Shown here piece by piece: positions 17,147-26,635 of a stretch of 64,000 nucleotides of DNA. Source of the stretch: JANXQZ01 sp038225555 (GTDB lineage Bacteria > Acidobacteriota > Terriglobia > Bryobacterales > Bryobacteraceae); assembly GCA_038225555.1 (NCBI GenBank), contig JBBRRB010000027.1, forward strand, positions 24,854-88,853, in the 5' to 3' direction. The notes beneath the pieces are model-generated. The model did not search any database and was not told the origin of the DNA. It worked only from the letters and a program-made list of their open reading frames with translations. Numbering within the stretch: the stretch's first letter is position 1; the number at the start of each line of letters is the position of its first letter. A program made the position numbers and the translations under genes.

Positions 17147-18460
17147 CTAGTGGGCCACCAAGCCTACCTTCGTCAAGCCAGTCCCCATGAGATCCAAAAC
17201 CGGCAAACCGCTGCTCGCAATCTTATCGGATGACGCGGCGCTTTGCTTTTGAGCAATGACCAGACAATCCGCCCACCCTAGAAGCTGATCGAGGCTGTTG
17301 TCCATAAGCCGGCCGATATGAGGAATGGTCTGCAGAATAAAATTCCTGTTGCTCCCATAGAGATCAACAATCCGTATGTGCGGATCGAAGACCCGGATGT
17401 CGCGCCCCTTGCCGATCAAATATTCCAGCATCGCCACCACGGGACTCTCGCGCAAATCGTCGGTATTTTCTTTGAAAGCCAGGCCAATCACGCCGATACG
17501 GCTCTCGGGAAGGTCCATGACGGATTCAATAGCGCGCTTCAGATGCTGCTCGTTGCTCGGCATGGCCGATTCCAGCAGAGGAAGTTTGAGATCCAGCCGA
17601 TTGGCCCGATAAGTCAGCGCGCGCAAGTCTTTCGGTAAACACGACCCGCCAAACGCGAATCCAGGCTTCAAATAGGCCTTTGAGACGTTCAGCTTGACGT
17701 CCTCGCACAGGGTGTCCATCACCTCTCGAGAATCCACGTCGAGCTTGCCGCACAGCGCCCCAATCTCGTTTGCGAAGGAGATCTTTACCGCATGGAACGC
17801 GTTGCACGCATACTTGATCATCTCGGCCGTGCGCAGCGAGACTTGGCAGGCCGAAACTCCCAGAGGCGCGTACAACTCCGCCACCTGCTTTACAGCCGAC
17901 AGGTCGGACCCTCCCACCACCACCAGCGAGGGTTCCATAAAATCTTGCACCGCAATCCCTTCGCGAAGGAATTCAGGATTCGAGACGACTCGGACGTTAG
18001 GGTGCCCGCTGAGTGCCGGAAGCACCACTTCCTCGCAAGTACCGGGAAATACCGTGCTGCGGATCGCGACAATCAGCGGCTTGGCCCGACCATGCAACTC
18101 GTCGGCGATTTCCCCGACCACACGCTTCAATTGATCGAGCCCAAGATTGCCATTTCGCTCGGAAGGAGTGCCCACGCACACGAAGGCTACATCCGCTTCG
18201 CGAACGCCGTCGGACAACGATGTGGTTGCAGTCAAGGAACCGTTTTCAGCGGCTTCTCGAACCAGATCTTCCAGTCCAGGCTCATAGAATGGAGCCTGTC
18301 CGTTGCGCACGCTATCGACCTTATGCTGATCGCTGTCGATTCCGATTACCCGATAACTTAGCTTCGCAAGGCACGCAGCGCTGACGCACCCGATATATCC
18401 TAAGCCAAGCACCGCAATAGTAGGTTTTCCGTTCTCCACGCGCCATCCTTCAGTTTTCAT
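17147..18460 (-). CDS. UDP-glucose/GDP-mannose 6-dehydrogenase family protein
   Basis: About 437 residues; ATG 18460 is chosen, with GTG at 18463 directly before it. It performs two NAD-dependent oxidations of a hexose C6 to a uronate. Features are the N-terminal GLGYIGCVSAACLAK, VGTPSERNG, the UDP/GDP-sugar binding phrase SNPEFLREG, the catalytic Cys near residue 274 in FGGSCLPKDLRALTYRA, and the C-terminal GLAFKENTDDLRESP. The Cys motif and the ALTYRA context look closest to GDP-mannose dehydrogenases of the AlgD type. That fits the adjacent gmd, but UDP-glucose specificity cannot be excluded. It is first or second gene of the gmd-fcl operon. Confidence 0.85.
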   Translation of the reverse strand: MKTEGWRVENGKPTIAVLGLGYIGCVSAACLAKLSYRVIGIDSDQHKVDSVRNGQAPFYEPGLEDLVREAAENGSLTATTSLSDGVREADVAFVCVGTPSERNGNLGLDQLKRVVGEIADELHGRAKPLIVAIRSTVFPGTCEEVVLPALSGHPNVRVVSNPEFLREGIAVQDFMEPSLVVVGGSDLSAVKQVAELYAPLGVSACQVSLRTAEMIKYACNAFHAVKISFANEIGALCGKLDVDSREVMDTLCEDVKLNVSKAYLKPGFAFGGSCLPKDLRALTYRANRLDLKLPLLESAMPSNEQHLKRAIESVMDLPESRIGVIGLAFKENTDDLRESPVVAMLEYLIGKGRDIRVFDPHIRIVDLYGSNRNFILQTIPHIGRLMDNSLDQLLGWADCLVIAQKQSAASSDKIASSGLPVLDLMGTGLTKVGLVAH

Positions 18461-18512
18461 CACAACGAACGTTAGTGAGCCAGTGCCCGAGTAAATCTCA
18501 ATCTAAAATCGG

Positions 18513-19349
18513 CTACCATGCGATTCGAGCTGGAAAATATTCCGCGATTAGATCCTGGTAGAAAGGCTTCACTTCTTTCAGATCGGGGCGGTTGGAGCTT
18601 TTCGAATACAGATCGTACGGATTGAACTTCTTCACCCAGTCGAACATCTCACGGTCTACACCATTCATTAAATGGGAATAAGCTCCCTCTCGATGACCAG
18701 AATAGAACGAGTGGTATCGAATCATGTAGAGCGCTTCTTGAGGGAGGTAATCTTTCACGACGTGGTAAAGGTACTCGTCATGGCCCCACGACAAATCCAC
18801 TTTGTCGAGCCCGCAATTTTCCGAGTAGACGCCAAGAATCGTTTGATATTCCGGAACCTGCCGGTCGGGGTTAGCCGCGAACAACTCCGGAAACACGATC
18901 TTCTGAGACCATGCGCAGCCGACCGGAAAGGTGTCGCCCACCACCGACCACTGGGGCTCGCCATATAGGCAAAGAACCTTGCCGAGATCGTGAATCAACC
19001 CGGTCAGAATCATCCAGCGCGGGTGCCCGTCTCGGCGAATCGCTTCCGCGGCTTGCAGATTGTGGTCGATTTGGCTGAGGTCCGTGTCCGGGTCGCTATC
19101 GTCAACCAGGGTGTTGAGATACTCCATGGCTTCCCAGATTCCCATTTCGCTCTTCTGCTTCGTCGTGTACTGGGATTTTTTGGATAAGACAAAATCGCGA
19201 GTCTGGTGCGAGTGGTTTAGCCGATAGAACTCGCGCACTCCGGCCGGTGCGGAGTCGTCGAACTTCCGGAAATCTTCGGTCTTTCGGTTGGGATCGTATC
19301 GATCAGCGACAAAATCCTCCCAAAGGTCTGCCTGCGTAGCTAATCCCAT
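18513..19349 (-). CDS. myo-inositol oxygenase (MIOX family)
   Basis: 278 residues, close to the animal and plant enzyme length. MIOX is a mixed-valent diiron enzyme that cleaves myo-inositol with O2 to D-glucuronate. The expected iron ligands are all visible: H96 (IDHNLQAAE), H120 and D121 (LIHDLGK), H190 (WGHDEYLYH), H213 (RYHSFYSGH) and D246 (FNPYDLYSK). The C-terminal PFYQDLIAEYFP and closing W also match eukaryotic MIOX. The family is common in eukaryotes and sparse in bacteria. It sits between the sugar dehydrogenase gene and fabH, same strand, with 52- and 34-base gaps. Glucuronate made here could join uronate metabolism, but no uronate isomerase or kinase is in the window. Confidence 0.93.
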   Translation of the reverse strand: MGLATQADLWEDFVADRYDPNRKTEDFRKFDDSAPAGVREFYRLNHSHQTRDFVLSKKSQYTTKQKSEMGIWEAMEYLNTLVDDSDPDTDLSQIDHNLQAAEAIRRDGHPRWMILTGLIHDLGKVLCLYGEPQWSVVGDTFPVGCAWSQKIVFPELFAANPDRQVPEYQTILGVYSENCGLDKVDLSWGHDEYLYHVVKDYLPQEALYMIRYHSFYSGHREGAYSHLMNGVDREMFDWVKKFNPYDLYSKSSNRPDLKEVKPFYQDLIAEYFPARIAW

Positions 19350-19383
19350 ACGTACAGAATATCAGTCGGAGGAGCCGAAAACT

Positions 19384-20373
19384 TTACATCGTCCAACGCC
19401 AAAGATTCGCACCCACGGTGTATCCCGCTCCGACCGCCGCGAACACCACCAGATCCCCCTTCTTCAGTCTTCCCTCTTCCACCGCATCGCGAGTAGCCAG
19501 CGGAATCGTGGCGGCCGTCGTGTTCCCATACCGATCGATGTTAACCATTACCTGATCGCAGCGAAGCCCCAGGCGCTCGGCCGCTGCCATGATGAGTCTC
19601 TTGTTCGCCTGGTGCGGAATCAACATCGCAATGTCTTTAGCTGTCAAATTATTGCGCTCCAGAAGATCCCGCGAAATCTCGTACATCTTTCGGACTGCGT
19701 ACTTGAAGACTTGCTGACCGTCTTGCTTGACGAAATGCTGCTTCTGGTCAATCGTTTCGTGGGTGGCCGGCATGCGGCTTCCCCCGGCCGGCTGTTTCAG
19801 GTAATCGCCGCCCGAACCGTCAATCTCGTTCAGGAAGTCGATGAAACCGGTCTCGCCATCCTCGGCCCGCTCGACCAGCATCGCGCCAGCTCCATCGCCA
19901 AACAGAATACAGGTTGCACGATCGGTGTAATCGAGAATGCGCGACATGGTGTCCGCACCGATCACGAGCACTTTCTGATGCGATCCGCAGGACACCAGAT
20001 GAGCGGCCGTAGTCAGTCCGTAGATGAAGCCCGAACAGGCGGCAACCAAGTCGAATCCCCAGGCTCCTTTCGCCCCGATTCGATCTTGGACCAAGCAGGC
20101 GGTGGCCGGAAATAGCATGTCAGGGGTGACTGTGCAAACGATCAGCGCGTTAAGTTCTTCAGCGCAGATCCCTCTTTGTTGCAGCGTGATGCGCGCGGCT
20201 TCCACGGCCATGTCGGAAGTTGCGATATTGGGCTCGGCGATATGCCGTTCGCGGATTCCGGTCCGATCCTGAATCCATTGATCGTTCGTATTTACCAGCT
20301 TCTCCAGATCGTGATTCGTCAAAACGCGCGGCGGACTGTAACAGCCAAGTGCTGTGATTTTCGCTCTGAACAA
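19384..20373 (-). CDS. fabH: beta-ketoacyl-ACP synthase III
   Basis: 329 residues. It condenses acetyl-CoA (or a branched acyl-CoA) with malonyl-ACP to start fatty-acid chains. The Cys-His-Asn triad is complete: C113 in AACSGF, H254 in LIPHQANKRL, and N284 in YGNTTAA. The family block GDGAGAMLVE and final GAGYTVGANLWRW are present. No plsX, fabD or acpP is adjacent, so this copy lies outside the usual fab cluster and may serve a special acyl chain or be the housekeeping enzyme in a scattered pathway. It lies downstream of the CARDB gene. Confidence 0.93.
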   Translation of the reverse strand: MFRAKITALGCYSPPRVLTNHDLEKLVNTNDQWIQDRTGIRERHIAEPNIATSDMAVEAARITLQQRGICAEELNALIVCTVTPDMLFPATACLVQDRIGAKGAWGFDLVAACSGFIYGLTTAAHLVSCGSHQKVLVIGADTMSRILDYTDRATCILFGDGAGAMLVERAEDGETGFIDFLNEIDGSGGDYLKQPAGGSRMPATHETIDQKQHFVKQDGQQVFKYAVRKMYEISRDLLERNNLTAKDIAMLIPHQANKRLIMAAAERLGLRCDQVMVNIDRYGNTTAATIPLATRDAVEEGRLKKGDLVVFAAVGAGYTVGANLWRWTM

Positions 20374-20387
20374 AAAGCCTCCCTGAA

Positions 20388-21070
20388 TTAACTTACGATT
20401 ACATCACGTTTGGAGCCGGGGCCGCGCTGGTCCGTTCGCAAATGCAACAAGCGCGGCCCGCAATGGGGGCAGAGTTCGACAATCACTACACCTGGTTGGG
20501 CTTGCACCTCAAAGTAGTTGTTGCCCTCATTCGTTTCAGCTACTTGATTGTCTGGATCCACCATGACATAGAAGCTGAAGACAGGCGTCTCCGTGGTGCC
20601 AGGGCGTATTAAAACGGGAACGCAACGTTCGTGTCGACGCTCGTATTTACGCCAGGAGGAAAGTTCTGGGAAGCAGGCACGTTGATATCGAAAACCACGT
20701 CGGCATACAGGGGTGGATCCTGATGGTAGGACGAAACGTACTCTGTGCCGAAGGTTATTTTGAACGGACCAGTGGCTGGACCAAGACCGTTGTTGAAGAC
20801 AACCACAGCGGGATGAACTCCATCTGTCCGGCGGTTTGGCATCACGGCCACCGGGATCAAGTCCGGGAGTTGCGGAGGCGGGTTGATGCAATTATTCAGG
20901 GCTTTTTGCAGAGTCAGCACGTTGGAACGAACGCTTCTGATCAGTCGCAGAGTCCGCAGTTTGTCGCGAGCGCTCGTCTCTCCGCTGAGTTCGGTTTGCA
21001 GGTCAGCCAGCAGATCCTTGTCGTTCTGAAGTTGGTCGGCGATGGGCTGGCAGCGTGCAGGGATTGCCAT
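20388..21070 (-). pseudogene. CARDB-domain protein interrupted by a frameshift
   Basis: The start is convincing: ATG 21070 has AAAAGGAGAACACC just upstream. The first frame codes a helical N-terminus (about 70 residues) and the first half of a CARDB-like beta-sandwich (LPDLIPVAVMPN, VVVFNNGLGPATGPFKITF) and stops at 20609. The rest of the same domain continues in the -1 frame after about 20620: IRPGTTETPVFSFYVMVDP, then NQVAETNEGNNYF, the typical CARDB ending, running to 20388. The break is near TTCCCGTTTTAA, where a one-base slip restores a 220-residue protein. Either a real frameshift, a sequencing error at the T run, or slippage explains it. There is no signal peptide. Confidence 0.68.
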
Positions 21071-21199
21071 GGTGTTCTCCTTTTATAGGGCGGAATACCG
21101 ATCCGCCGTCCATTGGTGAACGCACTCTAGCTATCGTTTCGGCTCTTCTCCCAGGATCGGGCGACTCCTGTGCCAATCAGCCATCGAGGTAGACTATCG

Positions 21200-24100
21200 T
21201 CACTTCAAGCCCACCAGTCGGCGCAGGTCTTGTTCGTTTTGCACCAGGAACTCGCCTAGCCACTGGGTCGCGGTTCCCATGGTGGCGTGCTCCACCACCA
21301 CCGAGATCACCAATCCGGTCTGCGATCCCTTCTTGTCTCCTCGCACCAGCGCCAGCACGATGCGTGACACGTTGCCGGCGCTTTGCTCAGAAGCCAGCGT
21401 GCCCGTCTTGGCGTAATGCTGGACGCCTTTCATGTTTTGGAGCACTGCCAATCCGTGCGTCGCGCGCAAGAACGGATTCGCCGTGCCATCGCTCGCATCG
21501 ATCACCTCGCGCAGTCCTTGATACAGAAGAGCGGGATTATCGAAACCCTCGGCTCGCTCCTTCGTGGGCTTGATCAGATTCGTATCCAGCCTCGTGACGT
21601 GCGGCACCACCGCAGCCCCCAGCACGCAAGTTCCAAACGCCCCGGCGAAGTCCACGTTAGCCCACAGATTCGACCCGCCGCCGAGCAGCAGCGTGATGTA
21701 ACGGCGCGGCGTCTCGATGCGGTTGAACTCGAAATCGGGCGCTTCCGGCGAAGTGTATTCCAGCGCTTGGCTCAGAGGCGCTTTATTGGCCGGATCCCAA
21801 TCGTTTTGCTCATCGCCGGTCCAAAACGAACGGCGATGTGCGATCTCACCCGTCTCAATTCCAATGCCGTACATTGCCTTCAGGCGCTCGGCCAACTTGC
21901 TCTGCTCAAGCCCCCGAATGCGTTCCGGCCGCGACGGAATGAAATCGATATCTTCGAACTCCGGGTAATGTTCCCAGGCATGTTGGCCGCCGTCGAGGGA
22001 CTCTTTGTTGGATGGAGATCGGTCGCCTGCTAAGATTTCAGACGGTCGGTCGGGATCGGATTTGGAAAGCCCCAGAAACCCGAGCCTGACTTGATAGCGA
22101 TTGTCTGAAACAGCCAGGTACTTCGCTAAATCGTGCCATCCGCCCTGATGGACTGACCAGCCCTTCCCGGGGATGGTAATTCCAAACACGTCGTTTTCCG
22201 TGTCATCAAAGCCGCGCACGTCCAGCTTGGTTTCCAGCCCGCGATGCAATCGAAAAACCGCTGACGCCCACAGCGGCTTGCTGGCCGAGCCAACCGCGAT
22301 TCGGTCGAAATTGCGGTCGCCTTGATAACGGAGCCGGAGCGAGTGCGGTGCGGCCCGATCCACCCAGGTAAACGGCGGGATGGGATCACCGCCAGGACCC
22401 GATTCCCAATGCCGGCTCGAACTCATGCGCGGCCATCCGCCGAGTCCAACCACCTCTCCGCGCGGAAGCGTGATCACCGAAATCGCAACTCGAGGCGGCA
22501 GCGGTTGCCTGCTCGCTTTTCCGGTGCTCAGGTACTCCTGATAATGCTGGCGGCCCTTTTCCGTCGCGAAGGTTTGCAGCGAAGCTTGCAGAGCCTTGTC
22601 GAATGTTAGCGTGCCAAGCCGCGCAGGCAGATCCTTCTTGAGCCGCGTCTGCTCGTCGGGGAGAGCGTTTGCGAGATTGGCGGTCCAGGGAATCAGCGGG
22701 TCGGGATCGTAGGTCGGCACCCAGTTGCCCATCACCCACGCCGGCCCGATCAGCGCGCCTTGCGCCGTTTTTTCCACTGAGAATCCGGGAATAACTTTGT
22801 TTTTGCCGATCGCGTATGAGAGTTCCACGCGATCGGCAGGCGCGAGTTTCTCCAGCACATTGCGCGGCATCTTTTTCGGCGAGGCACCTGCGTGGACCAG
22901 CCGCGCATCCACCGCAGGACGAAACGTGATGCCCATGGCCGTCACCCTTAGCTCGCCGAAAGCGAACGCGGGCTTGGCTTTCTTCTCAGGCTTGTAGCGA
23001 ATCCAAAGCTTGACGGTGGAGGCGTCGGGATTAGAATCGGAGAGCTTGCGGAACGCTCCATTGGCGGCTTCTTCCAACACCACCGTGCGCTCATCGTAGC
23101 CTTTGGCCGCTATATTCGGCACTCGAAATTCGAAATTGCGCCCGCGGATCAGAAAGGTTCCCGCCGCCTGACCGCGCAGCGTCACAGCGGGGATGTCTTC
23201 CTTCCGCAACTCATGGAAGCTCACGCTGGTGTTGAACGCCGGGTTGGGCAGGATTTGAAAGCTTCGATCCGCCACCGGCACGCCGCCTTCTTCATCCACA
23301 GTGCGAGGGTCTGCAACTAGTCGGAACAGAAGCGGGCGCTCGGGCGTGCGATCGTCATCGTCCATCGTGCGCAGCCATTGCATCAGGCGATCGTATCCGG
23401 CTACCGTGTTGACTTGGCGTAAGCGGCGGCGAAATTCGGCGGCATTGCTCCCCAAGCCTTCCAGTTTTTCGCTATCGGTGAGAGCGTTAAAGCGTGCGAT
23501 CTCTTGCTCCATCAGCGTCCCGCCCTCACCCGCGAGAGATTGGTCGGCAACCTCGATCAGCATGGTCTTGGGATCCACCTTGAGCTTGCCTTGGTCACCC
23601 GCCTTGCGGATGGATGCGAGCAGGCGAGTCCATTGAAATGGACGTGAGAGTTCCGGGTCGCGCACAATCTCGACATTCTTGAAAACCGTGTAGCCGATCA
23701 TCAGGATCGGCAGCGCGGCAACGGCGAAGACCGCGAAACGATACCTGGGACCGGGCTCGCGCAGACTGTCATTGGCACCGGGCAAAGCTGCGGGCGAGAT
23801 GATCGATTCCGTCCGGAAGTCTTCCTCGGACCCCATGGCGCGCCACTGCAAGGCACGGACCGCGAGGCAGAACAGCAAGGTCCAGCGCACGGAATCGGTG
23901 AACGATCCAACGGCCAGCAAGGGCAGATCGCGGCCAGTATACGGGAAGGCGGTGAGGTTCATCCCGGCGTGGAAGATGGCCTCTAGCAGAAAAGCGCATG
24001 TGATCAGTGTCGCGAGTCCGTGGCCGGTGTCGAAGCGCGATCGGGCACCGATCAGCACCCAGATGAGAGGCAAGGCGTAAATGATCAGCAGCGCCAGACC

Positions 24101-26635
24101 GCCCGCCAGACCGAACTCGCTCGCGATGTAGAAACTATAGGTGCTGTCCACCTGCAGCGTATGCTGCGGAACCTGGGACCGTCGCACGGGAGCCTTGCCA
24201 TAGCCGAGACCGAACCAGCCGCCTTCATGGGCGATGGCTTTGTTTTCCCAGGTGTGCTGCAGGCCTTGCGCTACTTGACGGACCGTAGGCGCGTTGGCGG
24301 CGTCCTCCTTGAGCATGGGCAAGCCGGGCAGACGGTCCTGCAAATTCATGCCTTCCTTGAAGATGAGCAGCCGCACTCGGGCCTCGCCGGGAAGCTTGGT
24401 GACGTAATCGAGATTGAGATAAATGACGCCTGAGGCGATGATGGCGAACAGCAGCACCCCCATGGGCATCCATTGCAGACGCCTCGGCTTTCCGCCCGCT
24501 GCCAGCAGCGCGACGGCTGGCCAGAAGAACGCAAACGCCGCCACGATGCCTCCCGCATCCCCGAGCAAAACGGGGAACAAAACGATGGGAGCGAGCATGA
24601 GCAGGATCGCGGCCAGCAGCCATGGAACCAGCCAGCCCATGCTTCGACGGCTCATGCGGCTTCCAGGCCGGAATCGCAAACGGGCCGCAAGCCACACCGT
24701 CGCGGGCATCCAGCAGAGAAGGAACGGAGCGGCCACCTCTTGGAGGAATTTTTGCGCGCCGCCCGTGAGGTATCCGATGGCACCGATGATGACTGCCGCC
24801 CCGACCAGCGAGAGCAGCACGCCGGTAAGAACTTTGACGCGCGTCTTGTAATCCTGCCGGTCGTATTCTTCTTCATCGTCAAGAGTCGAGCCCAGGTGAC
24901 GCCAGAATCCTTCACTTTGTTCGAGCGCGAAGGTCTCCGTGATGCGCCGCAGGAAACGCGAGCGGAACTGCTCTAATCGGATGCGCAGCCGTGCGCTAAC
25001 CTCGCGCTCAGGATCGTAGAAGTAGAGGAAAAATATGTATCCGCAGACCCACACCAGAGCGAGCAAAATCAGCGTCGCCGAGAACAGGAAGCTGGTCCCC
25101 AGCGAGGACTGCGAATAGCGGGCCTGCACGTTGGGCCACAGCGAATGCGCCAGCCAAGTGATGAGGCCTGAGGCAACTCCCGCGGCTGCGATATAGGCGA
25201 GCAGCCGTTTTCCAGCGCCAACCTTCTCGCCTTCCGATGCGAAGTGCGCCATGGCCGCTCGGTCACGCCGCAGACGTACGGCGATCAGAATCAGCGCGGG
25301 CACGATGCACAGCGTTCTGAGTGCGGCGGCCACTCCATCGAAGGCGAATTTGTCGAAATGCGCGGGGTCCAAGGCGTAGCGAAACGCCAGCATCACCCTG
25401 ATTAGCAGAATGACCCAAATCGACGAGACCACGCCTCCCAGCACCCAGCCGTCGCGCCAGCGCATTCGCGCCGAAGCGAGCCACAGGCCTGCCGAGTAGA
25501 CAGCGAATGCGAGCAGGATCGCGAGGAGGACACGGGGCCAGCTTGGCAGATCACGAATGGACGCGAAGCGCAGCGCATACTTCCCCGCGTATTGAGTATC
25601 CTGCGAAAGAATTTTCTCGAACTCTTGCGGGTGCGCAGTCTTGTCGGGACGCGCGAACTGGGCGTCCTTCAAACTGATGGTTTGGTTATAACCGCTGAGT
25701 TCTCCTCCCAGGGGAAGAAGAAACGCCGAGTCGCCGGGCAGGGCTCGCGATTCCAGGGTGAGGTGCGAATCGCCTTCGCGGGTCGCTTCCGGCAATGGAC
25801 TCGCCAACCGCCAGGGAGGCAGGAACGTGGCTTCAAGACGCCCCTCGCCGCCCGCCTTTAATTCCACAGGTTGAGCCTGACCGGGCCAGTAAACTGTAAG
25901 CTGAGCAGGCAGCTTCAGCTTCGCTTCCACTGCTTCGGATTCGGAACCGAGTACACGCAACCCCGACCGGCTGACCAGAAGCCGTAGATTCGATGACCAA
26001 GCTTCTAGCGACTGTGCGGCCGCGCCATCCGTCTTGCGCAAGCGTGCGATATCCACAGCCAGGTTCGAGTACAAGGAGGAGACCCGCGGATCGCCTCCCA
26101 CTCGAGGCTGGATCTTCCCTACCTCGGTGCCAGCAGAATCAAAGACCCGAATAGTGGCCCGGCAACGCAGACAGAGACGGCCGGGAAGGCTCTCGGCATC
26201 GAGCGAGTAACCACCGATCTGGGCCCGATTACCTTCGGAAAACGGCACGCCATTCAGGAAGCCGCTAGGCCCTCGAACGAAGCCCCCTCCTCTGGCAATC
26301 TTGATGGTCGCGTCCGAGTCTCCGTCGGCCACAATGCTGAGCGCGGGAGAAAATGCGCCGCTAGGCCATCCAATGGTCGCCTTTTGACGCGATCCACCGA
26401 TGTCGAGCGAGTCTTCCGCGCGCCGCGTAGACATCCCGATCCAGGCGATCTGGGTGCCCGCATTTCCCTGGCCTGCGGAAAACACGATCCACATGAGCAC
26501 GCCCGAAGCTGCGGCGGCTACGGCAATCGATGCCAGCCACCAGAGTCCCAGCACGCGCTTGTCGTTGCGGCCCTCGGCTCCAAGAAAGGCCGCCAGATAA
26601 GCCAGCAGCAGGACTGAGAACGATATCAGGATCAC
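21200..26635 (-). CDS. giant SEDS glycosyltransferase - class B penicillin-binding protein fusion
   Basis: 1811 residues, GTG start overlapping the upstream stop (GTGTGA). Three parts are visible. (1) Residues 1-~365: two N-terminal membrane helices, then an exported-looking beta-rich domain, possibly FHA-like. (2) About 370-930: a polytopic region with the SEDS (RodA/FtsW) signature GGWFGLGYGK near 805 and D830 in QVDSTYSFYIASEFGLAGG, where RodA/FtsW carry a catalytic Asp. (3) About 1000-1811: one more helix and a penicillin-binding transpeptidase domain with S1450-x-x-K1453 (GSASKP), S1510-D-N1512 and K1743-T-G (YAKTGTL), all three active-site motifs. A single chain could polymerise and crosslink peptidoglycan. 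SEDS and class B PBPs normally pair as separate proteins. Its operon partners are a GTPase and a GAP1-like protein. Confidence 0.85.
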   Translation of the reverse strand: MILISFSVLLLAYLAAFLGAEGRNDKRVLGLWWLASIAVAAAASGVLMWIVFSAGQGNAGTQIAWIGMSTRRAEDSLDIGGSRQKATIGWPSGAFSPALSIVADGDSDATIKIARGGGFVRGPSGFLNGVPFSEGNRAQIGGYSLDAESLPGRLCLRCRATIRVFDSAGTEVGKIQPRVGGDPRVSSLYSNLAVDIARLRKTDGAAAQSLEAWSSNLRLLVSRSGLRVLGSESEAVEAKLKLPAQLTVYWPGQAQPVELKAGGEGRLEATFLPPWRLASPLPEATREGDSHLTLESRALPGDSAFLLPLGGELSGYNQTISLKDAQFARPDKTAHPQEFEKILSQDTQYAGKYALRFASIRDLPSWPRVLLAILLAFAVYSAGLWLASARMRWRDGWVLGGVVSSIWVILLIRVMLAFRYALDPAHFDKFAFDGVAAALRTLCIVPALILIAVRLRRDRAAMAHFASEGEKVGAGKRLLAYIAAAGVASGLITWLAHSLWPNVQARYSQSSLGTSFLFSATLILLALVWVCGYIFFLYFYDPEREVSARLRIRLEQFRSRFLRRITETFALEQSEGFWRHLGSTLDDEEEYDRQDYKTRVKVLTGVLLSLVGAAVIIGAIGYLTGGAQKFLQEVAAPFLLCWMPATVWLAARLRFRPGSRMSRRSMGWLVPWLLAAILLMLAPIVLFPVLLGDAGGIVAAFAFFWPAVALLAAGGKPRRLQWMPMGVLLFAIIASGVIYLNLDYVTKLPGEARVRLLIFKEGMNLQDRLPGLPMLKEDAANAPTVRQVAQGLQHTWENKAIAHEGGWFGLGYGKAPVRRSQVPQHTLQVDSTYSFYIASEFGLAGGLALLIIYALPLIWVLIGARSRFDTGHGLATLITCAFLLEAIFHAGMNLTAFPYTGRDLPLLAVGSFTDSVRWTLLFCLAVRALQWRAMGSEEDFRTESIISPAALPGANDSLREPGPRYRFAVFAVAALPILMIGYTVFKNVEIVRDPELSRPFQWTRLLASIRKAGDQGKLKVDPKTMLIEVADQSLAGEGGTLMEQEIARFNALTDSEKLEGLGSNAAEFRRRLRQVNTVAGYDRLMQWLRTMDDDDRTPERPLLFRLVADPRTVDEEGGVPVADRSFQILPNPAFNTSVSFHELRKEDIPAVTLRGQAAGTFLIRGRNFEFRVPNIAAKGYDERTVVLEEAANGAFRKLSDSNPDASTVKLWIRYKPEKKAKPAFAFGELRVTAMGITFRPAVDARLVHAGASPKKMPRNVLEKLAPADRVELSYAIGKNKVIPGFSVEKTAQGALIGPAWVMGNWVPTYDPDPLIPWTANLANALPDEQTRLKKDLPARLGTLTFDKALQASLQTFATEKGRQHYQEYLSTGKASRQPLPPRVAISVITLPRGEVVGLGGWPRMSSSRHWESGPGGDPIPPFTWVDRAAPHSLRLRYQGDRNFDRIAVGSASKPLWASAVFRLHRGLETKLDVRGFDDTENDVFGITIPGKGWSVHQGGWHDLAKYLAVSDNRYQVRLGFLGLSKSDPDRPSEILAGDRSPSNKESLDGGQHAWEHYPEFEDIDFIPSRPERIRGLEQSKLAERLKAMYGIGIETGEIAHRRSFWTGDEQNDWDPANKAPLSQALEYTSPEAPDFEFNRIETPRRYITLLLGGGSNLWANVDFAGAFGTCVLGAAVVPHVTRLDTNLIKPTKERAEGFDNPALLYQGLREVIDASDGTANPFLRATHGLAVLQNMKGVQHYAKTGTLASEQSAGNVSRIVLALVRGDKKGSQTGLVISVVVEHATMGTATQWLGEFLVQNEQDLRRLVGLK

